A program made the translations under genes and the position numbers. A DNA stretch of 33,722 bases, taken from NCBI GenBank assembly GCA_021779135.1, contig JAJYBH010000022.1, positions 1 to 33,722 on the forward strand. The letters are read 5' to 3'. How positions within the stretch are numbered: position 1 is the stretch's first letter; each line of letters starts with the position of its first letter. The notes below the pieces were generated by a model. It saw only the letters and a list, made by a program, of their open reading frames with translations, made no database searches and was not told where the DNA came from. This DNA is from Deltaproteobacteria bacterium (GTDB taxonomy: Bacteria; Desulfobacterota; Desulfuromonadia; Geobacterales; Pseudopelobacteraceae). Below are positions 1-10,709 of the stretch, in pieces.

Positions 1-653
1 AAACGATCTTTTATGTAAGGGATGCTTGAAATAGCTCCCGGTTCGATTTCGACATCACGGAAGCGCTCACCCAGGAGCAGTTGGAAGTGATGACCGATAT
101 CGTAACCGACGGAAAGGTTGAATCCGATTTCAGTATCGGTGTAATTGGACTCTCGCTGACGGGGGGTTCTGGCATCGAAACCGAAGAAACGCGCGGAGCC
201 ATCACTGAATGCAAATGCAAAGAGGTTCAGTTCCAGCTTTTTGTCCAGAAAGGTTTTATCGCGCAGCTTGAACTCATAATCCTCGTTGATGATCGTCGAT
301 TTGGAAAGGTTCATCTCCCAGGAACGATCCGGCGAGGGGTAGAAAGCGGCATAGAGAGTCGAAGAGACACCGAAATTTTTATTATAATTGACCTGTGGCG
401 CCAGAAGCGTGCTGATATTGTCCTCTTTGTCGTGCAGGAGAAAAGCCGATAGCCCGCCGGCAGTGATACCCTCGTTGGGACTGGAGGCGATTACCGGGAG
501 GGGTATGGTGACGACCTTGACCTCCTTATCGAAGGTGTCATTGGACAGCGGGTACGGGAGACTGTCGCGCGGGATAAAACTTGTGCAGCCAGCCAACAGT
601 GGGATCAGCCCAAGAACGAGATAACGAACGTATGTGATGGGGTTAAAAAACAT
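1..653 (-). CDS. Outer-membrane beta-barrel protein with lipobox, partial (left edge)
   Basis: The minus strand is open from the ATG at 653-651 to the window edge, giving 217 residues without a stop, so the C-terminus is missing. The N-terminus is a short hydrophobic segment ending in LLAGC, a lipobox with Cys at about residue 23. After a linker comes a stretch PLPVIASSPNEGITAGG that resembles the start of Omp85/BamA-type (surface antigen) barrel domains, followed by alternating hydrophobic and polar beta-strand patterns with aromatic residues. I infer an outer-membrane barrel of the BamA/TamA-like or short Omp85 class. It lacks visible POTRA domains. No Shine-Dalgarno sequence is seen before the ATG. 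It is divergent from the kinase gene at 781. The family call is moderate; an ordinary transporter barrel is the alternative. Confidence 0.7.
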   Translation of the reverse strand, partial: MFFNPITYVRYLVLGLIPLLAGCTSFIPRDSLPYPLSNDTFDKEVKVVTIPLPVIASSPNEGITAGGLSAFLLHDKEDNISTLLAPQVNYNKNFGVSSTLYAAFYPSPDRSWEMNLSKSTIINEDYEFKLRDKTFLDKKLELNLFAFAFSDGSARFFGFDARTPRQRESNYTDTEIGFNLSVGYDIGHHFQLLLGERFRDVEIEPGAISSIPYIKDR

Positions 654-662
654 AACTGAAGT

Positions 663-691
663 ATGTAACATTGTGTCGTCAAAAGTGTCAA
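663..691 (-). promoter_or_regulatory. Candidate sigma-70 promoter for the left-edge barrel gene
   Basis: On the minus strand a perfect TTGACA (691-686) is followed after 17 bases by TTACAT (668-663), a poor -10. Transcription from it would start only a few bases before the ATG at 653, so the message would be nearly leaderless. That fits the absence of a Shine-Dalgarno sequence but is unproven. Confidence 0.35.
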
Positions 692-723
692 CCGCTCAGT
701 ATTTCCCCCGACACTGTTAGCTC

Positions 724-752
724 TTGTCTGCACCCTCGCCCTGAGCTATACT
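724..752 (+). promoter_or_regulatory. Candidate sigma-70 promoter for the kinase / response-regulator operon
   Basis: TTGTCT (724-729), a 17-base spacer and TATACT (747-752) match the sigma-70 consensus at 4/6 and 5/6. The spacing to the ATG at 781 leaves a leader of about 20 bases that contains AAAGG before the start. Confidence 0.5.
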
Positions 753-780
753 TCCGTAATTCCGCCGCGCAAAGGCCGCC

Positions 781-2211
781 ATGAAGCTCAACTTCAAACT
801 CATTATCATCATGCTTTCCCTGCTGGTGCTGGCTATTCTGACCCTGTTCCTCCTCAATCAGTTTGCCCAGAACGATCTGGTGCAGGAGATTCAGGAAAGC
901 TCGCAGGAAATTTCCAAGGCTGTTCAGATGAGTATCGAGGACCTCACCTCGGAGACCGAAACTTCCCGCCTGACCGATTATCTCGACAAAGCCCGCGACA
1001 AGGGCATTAACGAGATCAACATAATCAACAGCGAGGGGGAGATTATCGATTCCTCCGATCCGGAAAAAATCGGCAAAAAAAGGGAGCTTAAAAAACTGGA
1101 AAAAGGGGTTCATGCGGCTCCTCGCGGTAAAAACGTGACAAGCATCCTATCCCAGAAACATTACGAAGTTCTCGTTCCGGTCATTGTCGGCGATGAGCAT
1201 CTGGGCTATGTCCAGATCAACATGCTGCTGGATAACATTCATGATATACAGCACGCCAACTTCATCCGGAGGTTGTTTGCAACCACCATGGTATTTGTAG
1301 TCGGTATGGCCTTGACAATTTTTCTTGCCAGGCGGTATACCAACCCGATCCATCGTCTGGTCGAGGATTTCAAGCGGGTCTCGTCCGGAGACCTTTCGGT
1401 AACCATCCCGATAGAAAGCCATGACGAAATCGGGGAACTGGCCAAAGGCTTTAACAACATGGTTGAACAATTACGCGAGCGCGAGGCACTGGAAAAAAGA
1501 CTTTACGAAGCAGAACACCTCTCCCGTGTCGGTCAGCTGGCCTCTGGCATAGCCCATGAAATCCGCAATCCGCTCAATTACATAAATCTGGCCATTGACC
1601 ACCTCAGGGCCGAGCTGCTGCCGGCATGTGGTGACAAGTCGGCCGAGTTGACCGAATTAACCGATAAAATCAAGGAAGAAGTGCGCCGGGCAAATTACAT
1701 GGTGCTTAATTTCATGAACTATGGCCGTCCCCTCAAGCTGCGCCCGGCGGCGGTCCCCTATGGCGAAATCCTTTCCAAAGTGCTGCCGTTGCTGAATGAC
1801 CGACTTGAAGAGCAGCAAATCATTATCCAACAGGACATCGATCCCGAACTGCCTCTTCTCTGGGTCGATCAGGAGTTGCTGCGCAATTGCATCCTCAACT
1901 TCATCAACAACGCTGCCCAGGCCATGGACAATGGCGGGGTGATACACCTGGGGGCGACGCCGGACGAGAGCGGCGAAAGGGTACTGCTGACCTTTTCCGA
2001 TCAAGGCAGGGGCATCTTGCCAGAGGACATTGCCAAGATATTTCAGCCCTATTTCACGACCAAGGATGTTGGCATCGGCCTGGGCTTGGCCATCACCGAG
2101 CGGATCATCAAGGAGCATGGCGGCGAAATTCTTGTGGAGAGCATGCCGGAAGAGGGCACAACATTTACGGTTGTACTGCCGATTCGACAGGAACAACAGG
2201 AGACGACCTAG
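781..2211 (+). CDS. Membrane-bound sensor histidine kinase
   Basis: This 476-residue protein is a typical inner-membrane sensor kinase. A transmembrane segment lies at about 8-28, a periplasmic sensor region at about 30-163 (about 135 residues, a size compatible with a PAS-like fold), and a second transmembrane segment at about 166-184. A HAMP linker follows at 185-240 and the H-box HEIRNPLNY has His259 as the phosphorylation site. The ATPase domain shows the N box around NFINNAAQAM (373-382), the G1 motif DQGRG (407-411) and the G2 stretch GIGLGLA (431-437). Its TAG stop overlaps the GTG of the response-regulator gene by one base, so the two are co-translated and almost certainly cognate. 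The signal sensed cannot be read from the sequence. Confidence 0.93.
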   Translation: MKLNFKLIIIMLSLLVLAILTLFLLNQFAQNDLVQEIQESSQEISKAVQMSIEDLTSETETSRLTDYLDKARDKGINEINIINSEGEIIDSSDPEKIGKKRELKKLEKGVHAAPRGKNVTSILSQKHYEVLVPVIVGDEHLGYVQINMLLDNIHDIQHANFIRRLFATTMVFVVGMALTIFLARRYTNPIHRLVEDFKRVSSGDLSVTIPIESHDEIGELAKGFNNMVEQLREREALEKRLYEAEHLSRVGQLASGIAHEIRNPLNYINLAIDHLRAELLPACGDKSAELTELTDKIKEEVRRANYMVLNFMNYGRPLKLRPAAVPYGEILSKVLPLLNDRLEEQQIIIQQDIDPELPLLWVDQELLRNCILNFINNAAQAMDNGGVIHLGATPDESGERVLLTFSDQGRGILPEDIAKIFQPYFTTKDVGIGLGLAITERIIKEHGGEILVESMPEEGTTFTVVLPIRQEQQETT

Positions 2212-3605
2212 TGGACGGAACGAACGGTAGAATACTCGTTGTCGATGACGAGAAGCTTCAGCGCGAAATTATCATCCTGACCCTCAAAAAAGAGGGGTAT
2301 GATCTGGCTGAAGCGGCAGGTGTCCGTGAAGCCTTGGCAATGATGGAAAAAAGGGAATTTGACCTGATTCTGACCGACCTAATGATGCAGGGCCAGTCCG
2401 GGATGGATCTGCTGGATCTGGTTCAGAAGGTTGATGCTGAGCAGTGTGTCATCATGATGACGGCCCACGGCTCCATTAAAACCGCAGTCGAGGCCATCCA
2501 GAAGGGGGCCTTCAATTACCTCGAAAAACCGATTGAGGGCGATCAGTTGATCATGGCGGTCAGCAAGGCACTGGAACATATTGGCTTGGTCAGAGAAAAT
2601 CGTGTCCTGCGTAAACGGCTGGAAGCCATCCAATCAATACCCTATATCCACGGCGAGCACCCAAAGATGAAAGAGGTCTTCCGGATCATTTCCAAGATTG
2701 CCGCATCCAGTTCAAGCGTCCTGATCGTGGGAGAATCCGGCACCGGCAAGGAGCTGGTTGCTCGCGCCATCCATGATGGCAGTACCCGCAAGGACAAGCC
2801 CTTCATGGCCATCAACTGCGCTGCCATTCCGGACACCCTGATCGAGAGCGAACTGTTCGGCCACGAAAAAGGGAGTTTTACGGGAGCCAACGCCCGCGAA
2901 ATAGGCATTTTCGAGGCTGCCAACGGCGGAACCGTCTTTCTGGATGAGATCGGCGAAATGAACGTGTCCATGCAAGCCAAACTGCTGCGGGCCATACAGG
3001 AGAAAGAGATCCGGCGGGTAGGCGGTAAGATTAATATCTCGCTGGATCTGCGAATTCTGGCGGCTACCAACCGTGAGCTGGAGCAAGAGATCAAGCGGGG
3101 GGCCTTCCGGGAGGACCTGTTCTATCGCCTGAATGTGATCCGCATCAACCTGCCGCCGCTACGGGAACGGGGCAGCGACCTTAAAACGCTGGCGGAATAT
3201 TTCGTCAAAAAATACAGCGAAATATCCGGCATCGAGGTCGAAGGCATCTCGAAACCCGCCCTGCGACTGATCATGAATTATGCTTGGCCAGGCAACGTGC
3301 GCCAATTGGAATCGGTCATCGAGCGTTCCGTGTTGATGGCGGAAAGCAATATCATCCAGCCGGAAGATCTTCCGGCCGAGATCGGTTCCACTCCGGGTCT
3401 GACCGGTGGCATCAGCATCGACCTGCCTCCGGACGGCATCGATTTTGAAGAACTGGAAAAGGGGTTGATCATCAAGGCCATGGAGCGTGCCGACTGGGTA
3501 ATCGGCAAGGCCGCGCCACTGTTGGGGATGAGTTACAAGACGCTGCAATACCGCCTGGAAAAGTTCGAAATAGAGCGGCCTGAGAGACGTTCCAAACTAT
3601 CCTGA
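2211..3605 (+). CDS. Sigma-54-dependent response regulator (NtrC family)
   Basis: I start this at GTG 2211 because it overlaps the kinase stop (TAGTG), has AGGAG about 8 bases upstream, and gives the usual receiver beginning NGRILVVDDE. The open frame reaches further upstream, but only as an out-of-frame shadow of the kinase. The 464 residues hold a receiver domain (about 6-120, phospho-acceptor Asp56, conserved Lys106) and a sigma-54 AAA+ domain. The AAA+ domain has Walker A GESGTGKE at 174-181, a GSFTGA loop at 221-226 (the common GAFTGA variant with Ser) and Walker B VFLDEIGE at 242-249. A Fis-type helix-turn-helix closes the protein at about 428-452. It should activate sigma-54 promoters when phosphorylated by the adjacent kinase; its targets are unknown. 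Confidence 0.95.
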   Translation: MDGTNGRILVVDDEKLQREIIILTLKKEGYDLAEAAGVREALAMMEKREFDLILTDLMMQGQSGMDLLDLVQKVDAEQCVIMMTAHGSIKTAVEAIQKGAFNYLEKPIEGDQLIMAVSKALEHIGLVRENRVLRKRLEAIQSIPYIHGEHPKMKEVFRIISKIAASSSSVLIVGESGTGKELVARAIHDGSTRKDKPFMAINCAAIPDTLIESELFGHEKGSFTGANAREIGIFEAANGGTVFLDEIGEMNVSMQAKLLRAIQEKEIRRVGGKINISLDLRILAATNRELEQEIKRGAFREDLFYRLNVIRINLPPLRERGSDLKTLAEYFVKKYSEISGIEVEGISKPALRLIMNYAWPGNVRQLESVIERSVLMAESNIIQPEDLPAEIGSTPGLTGGISIDLPPDGIDFEELEKGLIIKAMERADWVIGKAAPLLGMSYKTLQYRLEKFEIERPERRSKLS

Positions 3606-3701
3606 AGTATCAAAAGGCATGGATCAACAGCAAGAGCAACACATCGCTAACAGCGGCCAGCGGCCTTTAATCATATCGGCCGGCAGAACGGGTAGGCCTG
3701 G

Positions 3702-5997
<2,296 letters not shown>

Positions 5998-6010
5998 CGG
6001 GAGATATGCT

Positions 6011-6175
6011 ATGGCGAGCGTAGCAGATGATCTTGAAAAGCTGCTTGAGGATGTCCGCAAAACCATCTCCGACAACAGGCAATTTCTTGACAAACTTGTT
6101 GATGAGACGGTCGATGACGATTCAGGAGACGAGACAGAACCCGTGAGTATTGAAGAGGATTACGAAGAATTGTAA
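6011..6175 (+). CDS. Small acidic protein, 54 residues, function unknown
   Basis: ATG 6011 follows GGGAGA about eight bases upstream and the frame ends with TAA at 6175. The product is very acidic (many Asp and Glu, C-terminus EEDYEEL) with an amphipathic helical first half (DDLEKLLEDVRKTI). It has no Cys, signal peptide or membrane segment. It lies 13 bases after trxB and just before a strong terminator, so it is the last gene of that operon. The good ribosome-binding site and operon position argue that it is real. I do not recognise a family; it may be a small binding partner or a lineage-specific hypothetical. Confidence 0.7.
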   Translation: MASVADDLEKLLEDVRKTISDNRQFLDKLVDETVDDDSGDETEPVSIEEDYEEL

Positions 6176-6201
6176 TGATGGTTATGAATGAATCTATGAA
6201 A

Positions 6202-6236
6202 AAGCCCCCGGAGTGATCTCCGGGGGCTTTTTTTTC
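6202..6236. terminator. Strong bidirectional Rho-independent terminator
   Basis: A 12-bp stem (AAGCCCCCGGAG / CTCCGGGGGCTT) with a TGAT loop lies at 6202-6229, followed by a T8 run on the plus strand. It is preceded by an A run that gives five T residues on the minus strand. It sits between the converging trxB operon and the seven-haem cytochrome gene and can serve both. Confidence 0.92.
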
Positions 6237-6259
6237 TTCATGTGGTGTGTCGTGGACTG

Positions 6260-7792
6260 TTAGCGCCCCTCTCCGGGGACATCATGGCCGCCAGCTGAGT
6301 GGCAATCACTACAGCTGGTGGTATACAGTTCGCTCCCGATATCGACAGGGTGAACGAATTCGGTTACGGTCTTTCCGGCCGGAATGTTCTCCTGAGTCTG
6401 GCCCAGGACATCATGACAGATCTTGCAGTCCTTCGATATAACCCGGCCCTCGGCGGTCTTATGTTTTCCGTCATGACAACGGAAGCAGCCCGGGGTGTAG
6501 AAGTGCCCGATATAGTTCGGATAGGTGCTCCACTTGACCTTCATGGCCGGGAAATAGTTTCGCCCGTAAATATCTATCACACGGTCCACGGCCTGTTTGA
6601 TAGCCTCAGCCTTCTCTTGCGAGACTTTCGGGTAGTTCTTGGCATAATAGGCCGGGATATCTTTGGTGATTGTTGCAACGGCCTCTTCTTTATTCTTGTA
6701 GGGTCGTTCGAGTATCTCAACGGCTACTTTTTTGATATACGGGAGCGAACGGTCAATATGGTTCGAGACGAAATTCAAGTCCATCTCTTCACCAGGCGAG
6801 TGATAGATATGGGTTGGACGGTTGTGGCAGTCGGTGCAGTCCATCAAGCGCTTGTTCCCCTTTGCAATCTCGTCCTTGGTAAGCGGGGTCTCCGTGCTTG
6901 AGTACTCGGTAATTTTGCCATCCTTGTCCTTAACGGCAACATAGGGGATATCGAGCCGTTTTTTGTCGCGGGCGATAAAGGTAACTTCCTTTCCGATATG
7001 CCAATGGATGCCGCTGGCAGTCGGCGACTTGGGATTGCCGCCGATGTGGATCAGCATATCCAGTTTACGCGGAGAATTTTCCTCATTCGGTGCGTAGTGG
7101 TAGAATATTTTCTGGCGGCCGGAATAGAACTTTTCCGGCCAGTGACAATGTTCACAGGTTTCGCGCGCCGGACGCAGATTATCTATGGGTGTTTCTATGG
7201 TTTCCGGATAGGTATGGAACGCTACCGCATACAGCTGGCGCAGTCCCGAGATTTTAGCCTTTACATACCAGGCCGCGCCAGGCCCGACGTGGCACTCAAC
7301 GCATTTCACCTTGGCATGTGGTGAATTACTCCAGGCGGTGTGTTCGGGCTCCATGACCACATGACAGACCTCACCGCAAAAAACGGTCGATTCGGTGAAC
7401 TCAAAACCCTTGATGGCGGCTATTGCGACGATAATTACGAAAACCACGCTTGCCAGGATAAAGAAGATGAACAGGTGGCGGCGGTGCGGATCATTCAGAT
7501 CGAGGCGCGGGTACTGCGGGATCTCCTCATCCAGAGAGACCATGCCGGAAATAGCGCCTTTGCGCCTCTCGTTACGTACTCTCCAGGCTCCGAATGGGAC
7601 CAGCAGCAATCCGAAGATCAACATGCCCGGAAACAGGAAGTAGGTCATGAGTCCCAGGTAGGCGCGTTCAACACCGGTAATCATCTCAAAGGCGAAGAAA
7701 ACTATGATGAGAGCCGCGGCTGTCACGGCCAGGATCATGCCGACAAGGCTGATCAGGTTCCAGGCATATCCTGCCGATTTACGAATTGCCAT
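6260..7792 (-). CDS. imcH: Seven-haem NapC/NirT-type inner-membrane cytochrome c, ImcH-like
   Basis: This 510-residue protein has three predicted transmembrane helices near its N-terminus (about 11-33, 45-68 and 106-128) and a periplasmic multihaem region. Six CXXCH motifs begin at Cys164, 213, 319, 436, 456 and 494. A seventh site is CGEVCH at 139-144, a CX3CH variant in the position of the first NapC/NirT haem. Length, three-helix anchor and seven haems match ImcH of Geobacter sulfurreducens, which passes electrons from menaquinol to periplasmic cytochromes when high-potential extracellular acceptors are used. The assignment is by recognition of architecture; a paralogue with another role is possible. 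AGAAGGAG lies nine bases before the ATG. It is monocistronic, ends at the terminator at 6202 and is divergent from the tetrahaem/Fe-S/NrfD operon. Confidence 0.85.
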   Translation of the reverse strand: MAIRKSAGYAWNLISLVGMILAVTAAALIIVFFAFEMITGVERAYLGLMTYFLFPGMLIFGLLLVPFGAWRVRNERRKGAISGMVSLDEEIPQYPRLDLNDPHRRHLFIFFILASVVFVIIVAIAAIKGFEFTESTVFCGEVCHVVMEPEHTAWSNSPHAKVKCVECHVGPGAAWYVKAKISGLRQLYAVAFHTYPETIETPIDNLRPARETCEHCHWPEKFYSGRQKIFYHYAPNEENSPRKLDMLIHIGGNPKSPTASGIHWHIGKEVTFIARDKKRLDIPYVAVKDKDGKITEYSSTETPLTKDEIAKGNKRLMDCTDCHNRPTHIYHSPGEEMDLNFVSNHIDRSLPYIKKVAVEILERPYKNKEEAVATITKDIPAYYAKNYPKVSQEKAEAIKQAVDRVIDIYGRNYFPAMKVKWSTYPNYIGHFYTPGCFRCHDGKHKTAEGRVISKDCKICHDVLGQTQENIPAGKTVTEFVHPVDIGSELYTTSCSDCHSAGGHDVPGEGR

Positions 7793-7864
7793 AATTAACT
7801 ACTCCTTCTGGTCATAATTGGATTACGCACATTGTATCTGTAACTTGTGGATGAAAGGTGTGAA

Positions 7865-7892
7865 TTTACACTGCCGTGGTATAATTTGTCAA
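7865..7892 (-). promoter_or_regulatory. Candidate promoter for the ImcH-like gene
   Basis: On the minus strand TTGACA (7892-7887, perfect) is followed after 16 bases by TGTAAA (7870-7865, 4/6). This would give a leader of about 65 bases before the ATG at 7792. The -10 overlaps an imperfect dyad GTGTGAATTTACAC (7858-7871) that could be an operator. Confidence 0.5.
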
Positions 7893-7960
7893 ACATTAAA
7901 GGAAAATCGTGCGGCCTGGCGTCTCACTTACTGTCATTACCCCGGAATCAGGAATTTTTG

Positions 7961-7989
7961 TTGACAACAATGATCAAGGTGTCTAATTC
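7961..7989 (+). promoter_or_regulatory. Weak candidate promoter for the tetrahaem/Fe-S/NrfD operon
   Basis: The 292-base divergent gap 7793-8084 has a perfect TTGACA at 7961-7966 on the plus strand. No good -10 follows: TCTAAT is 15 bases away and TAATTC 17 bases away. A separate TATAAT at 7880-7885 lacks a matching -35. One of these probably drives the operon starting at 8085, but I cannot decide which. Confidence 0.3.
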
Positions 7990-8084
7990 TAACACTGTTA
8001 TATCAGCTTGACGTTGGCTGGATGAATTGCTTTATTCGAAGATGGAATTGCACGCGCAATGTCAAACCACGGGAGGTGCGCAAC

Positions 8085-8573
8085 TTGAAAAACCATGTAT
8101 GGCGACCACTGTATATTGTCCTGGCCATTGTTGGCGGAATCATTATCACTAGAACATTGTTAGTGCCAAACGATTTCGGCGTCTATGAGCGCGGCTACAT
8201 GTACGGCTGGCACCGCAAGTCCAACGAGGCCGAATGGCGCAAATACCCGATTAAGTATAAATCTCCCCAGATTTGCGCGGAATGTCATCCGGAGAAGGAC
8301 CGCGAGATCAAGAGCTCTCCTCACGCTTCCATCAGCTGTCAGAACTGCCATGGCCCGAACTACAACCATCCCGATGATCCGCAGGGCTTGACCATTGACC
8401 GTAGCCGGGGGCTTTGCATCCGCTGCCATGCGCACCTTCCCTACAAAGGCACCCTTCGGGGAGGCATACCGGGGATTAACCCGGAGACTCATTACCCCCA
8501 AGAACAATGTGTTATGTGCCATATCCCCCACAGCCCGAAACCAATGATCCAGAAGCGGGAGGTGAAGTCATGA
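8085..8573 (+). CDS. Membrane-anchored tetrahaem cytochrome c (Cbc4/NrfH-like module)
   Basis: I use TTG 8085 as the start. GGGAGG lies eight bases upstream and the product (162 residues) then begins with a short basic segment and one transmembrane helix at about 8-25. The longer frame from ATG 8022 lacks a ribosome-binding site. Four CXXCH motifs start at Cys64, 85, 111 and 142, so four covalent haems face the periplasm. The stop overlaps the ATG of the Fe-S gene (ATGA, 8570-8573). With the next two genes it forms a cytochrome / Fe-S / NrfD set whose composition resembles the Cbc4 (CbcSTU) quinol:cytochrome c oxidoreductase described for G. sulfurreducens. Exact orthology is inferred, so no symbol is given. 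Confidence 0.88.
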   Translation: MKNHVWRPLYIVLAIVGGIIITRTLLVPNDFGVYERGYMYGWHRKSNEAEWRKYPIKYKSPQICAECHPEKDREIKSSPHASISCQNCHGPNYNHPDDPQGLTIDRSRGLCIRCHAHLPYKGTLRGGIPGINPETHYPQEQCVMCHIPHSPKPMIQKREVKS

Positions 8574-9355
8574 TGAACCGTCGTGAATTCTGCAAGAAGG
8601 CATGTATCGTGGCCGGCGGCCTTATCATTCCGCTCAGCGCTCTGGAGGTATTCAACCCCAGAAGACTGCTCGCCGAAAAAGACGGTAACAGTAAAGTGCG
8701 CTGGGTCTTTCTGGTCGACATACACAAGTGTGTCGGCTGCGGCCTTTGTGTCAAAGCCTGCAAGATTGAAAACGATGTTGACTGGGACGCCAACGTCACC
8801 CGGACCTGGGTGGAGCGCTACGTGGTCACCAAGGGCGGCCAGACCCTGATTGACTCTCCCAAGGGAGCCCGGGACGGTTTCATTACCCAAAAGATCGATC
8901 AGGCCAGCCAGGGACTCAAGGAGGTCAAGCCCGAAGAGATTGCCAAGGCCTTCTTTGTCCCCAAACTCTGCAACCATTGCGAGAATCCCCCCTGCGTCCA
9001 GGTCTGCCCGGTAGGGGCCACCTATCAGACCCAGGAGGGGGTGGTACTGGTTGACCGAACATGGTGTATTGGCTGCGGTTATTGTGTCATGGGCTGTCCC
9101 TACGGTGTCCGCTATTTTCACCCGACATTGCATGTGGCGGAGAAATGCACACTCTGTTACCACCGTTTATGCCAGGGGATGAAGTCGGCCTGCGTGGACG
9201 CCTGCCCGTTCGGCGCCCGTCGTGTTGGCAATATCCGCGATCCAGAGGATCCGGTTACCAAGATTATCACCACTGAACAGGTAAACGTGTTGAAGGAAGA
9301 GTTCGGCACCAAGCCGCAGTGTTTCTACCTGGGATCTTCAATGGAGGTAAAATAG
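8570..9355 (+). CDS. Tat-exported four-cluster [4Fe-4S] ferredoxin-like subunit
   Basis: ATG 8570 overlaps the previous stop by four bases and has GGAGG seven bases upstream; ATG 8573 is an almost equal alternative. The 261-residue product begins NRREF followed by a hydrophobic stretch, a twin-arginine-type signal, so the folded protein is expected outside the cytoplasmic membrane. Cysteine groups at about 54-64, 134-146, 166-176 and 193-212 have the spacing of the PsrB/DmsB/HybA family that binds four [4Fe-4S] clusters. It should carry electrons between the NrfD-type membrane subunit and the tetrahaem cytochrome. No molybdopterin catalytic subunit is encoded nearby, which favours a quinol:cytochrome oxidoreductase over a terminal reductase. 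Confidence 0.92.
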   Translation: MMNRREFCKKACIVAGGLIIPLSALEVFNPRRLLAEKDGNSKVRWVFLVDIHKCVGCGLCVKACKIENDVDWDANVTRTWVERYVVTKGGQTLIDSPKGARDGFITQKIDQASQGLKEVKPEEIAKAFFVPKLCNHCENPPCVQVCPVGATYQTQEGVVLVDRTWCIGCGYCVMGCPYGVRYFHPTLHVAEKCTLCYHRLCQGMKSACVDACPFGARRVGNIRDPEDPVTKIITTEQVNVLKEEFGTKPQCFYLGSSMEVK

Positions 9356-9357
9356 CC

Positions 9358-10617
9358 ATGGTACACGGTGAAGCCTGGACCCTGAAGGAATTTTTCGTCT
9401 ATCCCAATGAATATATCTACTGGTCGATCCAGATCGTCATGTATCCATTCATGACCGGTCTTGTGGCAGGGGCCTTCGTGTTGTCGTCCCTCTATCACGT
9501 CTTCGGCGTCAAGCAACTCAAGGATATTGCACGTTTTTCACTGGTCTTTTCCCTGGCACTGTTGCCGGTGGCCATGATGCCGCTCTTGCTGCACCTGCAG
9601 CAACCTCTCAGGGGGATCAACGTCATGATGACCCCGCACTTTACGTCGGCCATTGCCGCCTTCGGCATCGTCTTTACAACCTACGGCTTTATTGTTGCCT
9701 CGGAGATCTGGTTCGTCTATCGCCAGTTCATCGTGGAGACAGTCATGGAGTTGCGCGGTAAACAGCAACGCAGCGCTGTTGATTCGGCCCGGCTGGTTCT
9801 GTATTCGCTGCTCTCCCTGGGGGCCATGGATCTCAGCCCGGAGGCCCTGCACAAGGATGAGCGGGCGGTGGGGGTGCTGGCCGGCATAGGCATCCCGGTG
9901 GCCTGCTTCCTGCACGGCTACGCCGGTTTCATCTTTGGCTCGGTCAAGGCCAACGCCCTCTGGATGACGCCGCTCATGCCGGTCATCTTCATCTGCTCGG
10001 CGGTCGTGTCCGGTATCGCACTCTGTATTGCGACCTATATTATCACCATGGAGATCCGCAAACTGCTCTCTACCTGGAAAAGAAACAAGAGAAGCTATCT
10101 GAAGCTACCATCAGTTGAGGAGCTCAAAAGCGCGGAACTGCAGGTCGTGACCATCACGGTCAAATACCTGGTCATGTTCCTGGTACTGGCAATTACCCTG
10201 GAGTTGCTGGACCTGATCTTCCGCACCTACACGGCAGTAAAGTCGTGGGACATCCTGAGAAGCGTCATCTATGAAAGGGACTTCTTCAAGATTTTCATTC
10301 TCCAGTACGGGTTCGGAAACCTGGTCCCCTTCATCATCTTCCTGAGACCGGGGCTGACCATCCGCCGGGCGCTGGTCGGTACCCTGCTGGTGCTGATGGG
10401 TGTCTTCATGATGCGCTGGAACGTCGTCATCGGAGGACAGGCATTCTCCGCCTCCTTCTCCGGATTCATGGATTATCATCTCCCCATCTGGCCGAGCACT
10501 GTTGAGCTGTACAAAGAAGGTCTGTTCGGGGCGCTCACGGTCATTATCACCCCCTTTGTACTCTTCTACCTGTTCACCAGGGTGCTGCCAGTGTTCGGGG
10601 TCAAGGATTCACACTGA
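9358..10617 (+). CDS. NrfD/PsrC-type quinone-interacting membrane subunit
   Basis: The chosen ATG at 9358 follows the Fe-S stop by two bases, with GGAGG about 10 bases upstream; an in-frame ATG at 9319 would overlap the Fe-S gene without a good site. The 419-residue protein is highly hydrophobic with some 8-10 membrane helices. A conserved-looking region around residues 150-200 contains LSLGAMDLSPEAL and LHGYAG. It belongs to the NrfD/PsrC family, integral subunits that bind menaquinol and hand electrons to a four-cluster Fe-S partner. With the two preceding genes it likely forms a membrane complex linking the quinone pool to periplasmic c-type cytochromes. Confidence 0.9.
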   Translation: MVHGEAWTLKEFFVYPNEYIYWSIQIVMYPFMTGLVAGAFVLSSLYHVFGVKQLKDIARFSLVFSLALLPVAMMPLLLHLQQPLRGINVMMTPHFTSAIAAFGIVFTTYGFIVASEIWFVYRQFIVETVMELRGKQQRSAVDSARLVLYSLLSLGAMDLSPEALHKDERAVGVLAGIGIPVACFLHGYAGFIFGSVKANALWMTPLMPVIFICSAVVSGIALCIATYIITMEIRKLLSTWKRNKRSYLKLPSVEELKSAELQVVTITVKYLVMFLVLAITLELLDLIFRTYTAVKSWDILRSVIYERDFFKIFILQYGFGNLVPFIIFLRPGLTIRRALVGTLLVLMGVFMMRWNVVIGGQAFSASFSGFMDYHLPIWPSTVELYKEGLFGALTVIITPFVLFYLFTRVLPVFGVKDSH

Positions 10618-10709
10618 TGTCCGGCATTGGACACCGGGTTTTACGGGGTGCTACTGGATAAAGCCGGATGAGACCGGCGTCCCGGATGCCTGTCGAGGGG
10701 AGGTAGCGG

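Noticed and set aside
1887-2210. Upstream extension of the response-regulator frame
   Set aside because: It overlaps the kinase ATPase domain in another frame; the GTG at 2211 with AGGAG fits the receiver start.
7858-7871. FNR/CRP-like operator GTGTGAATTTACAC
   Set aside because: The dyad is imperfect and does not match either consensus well enough to list as a separate site; noted only under the promoter.
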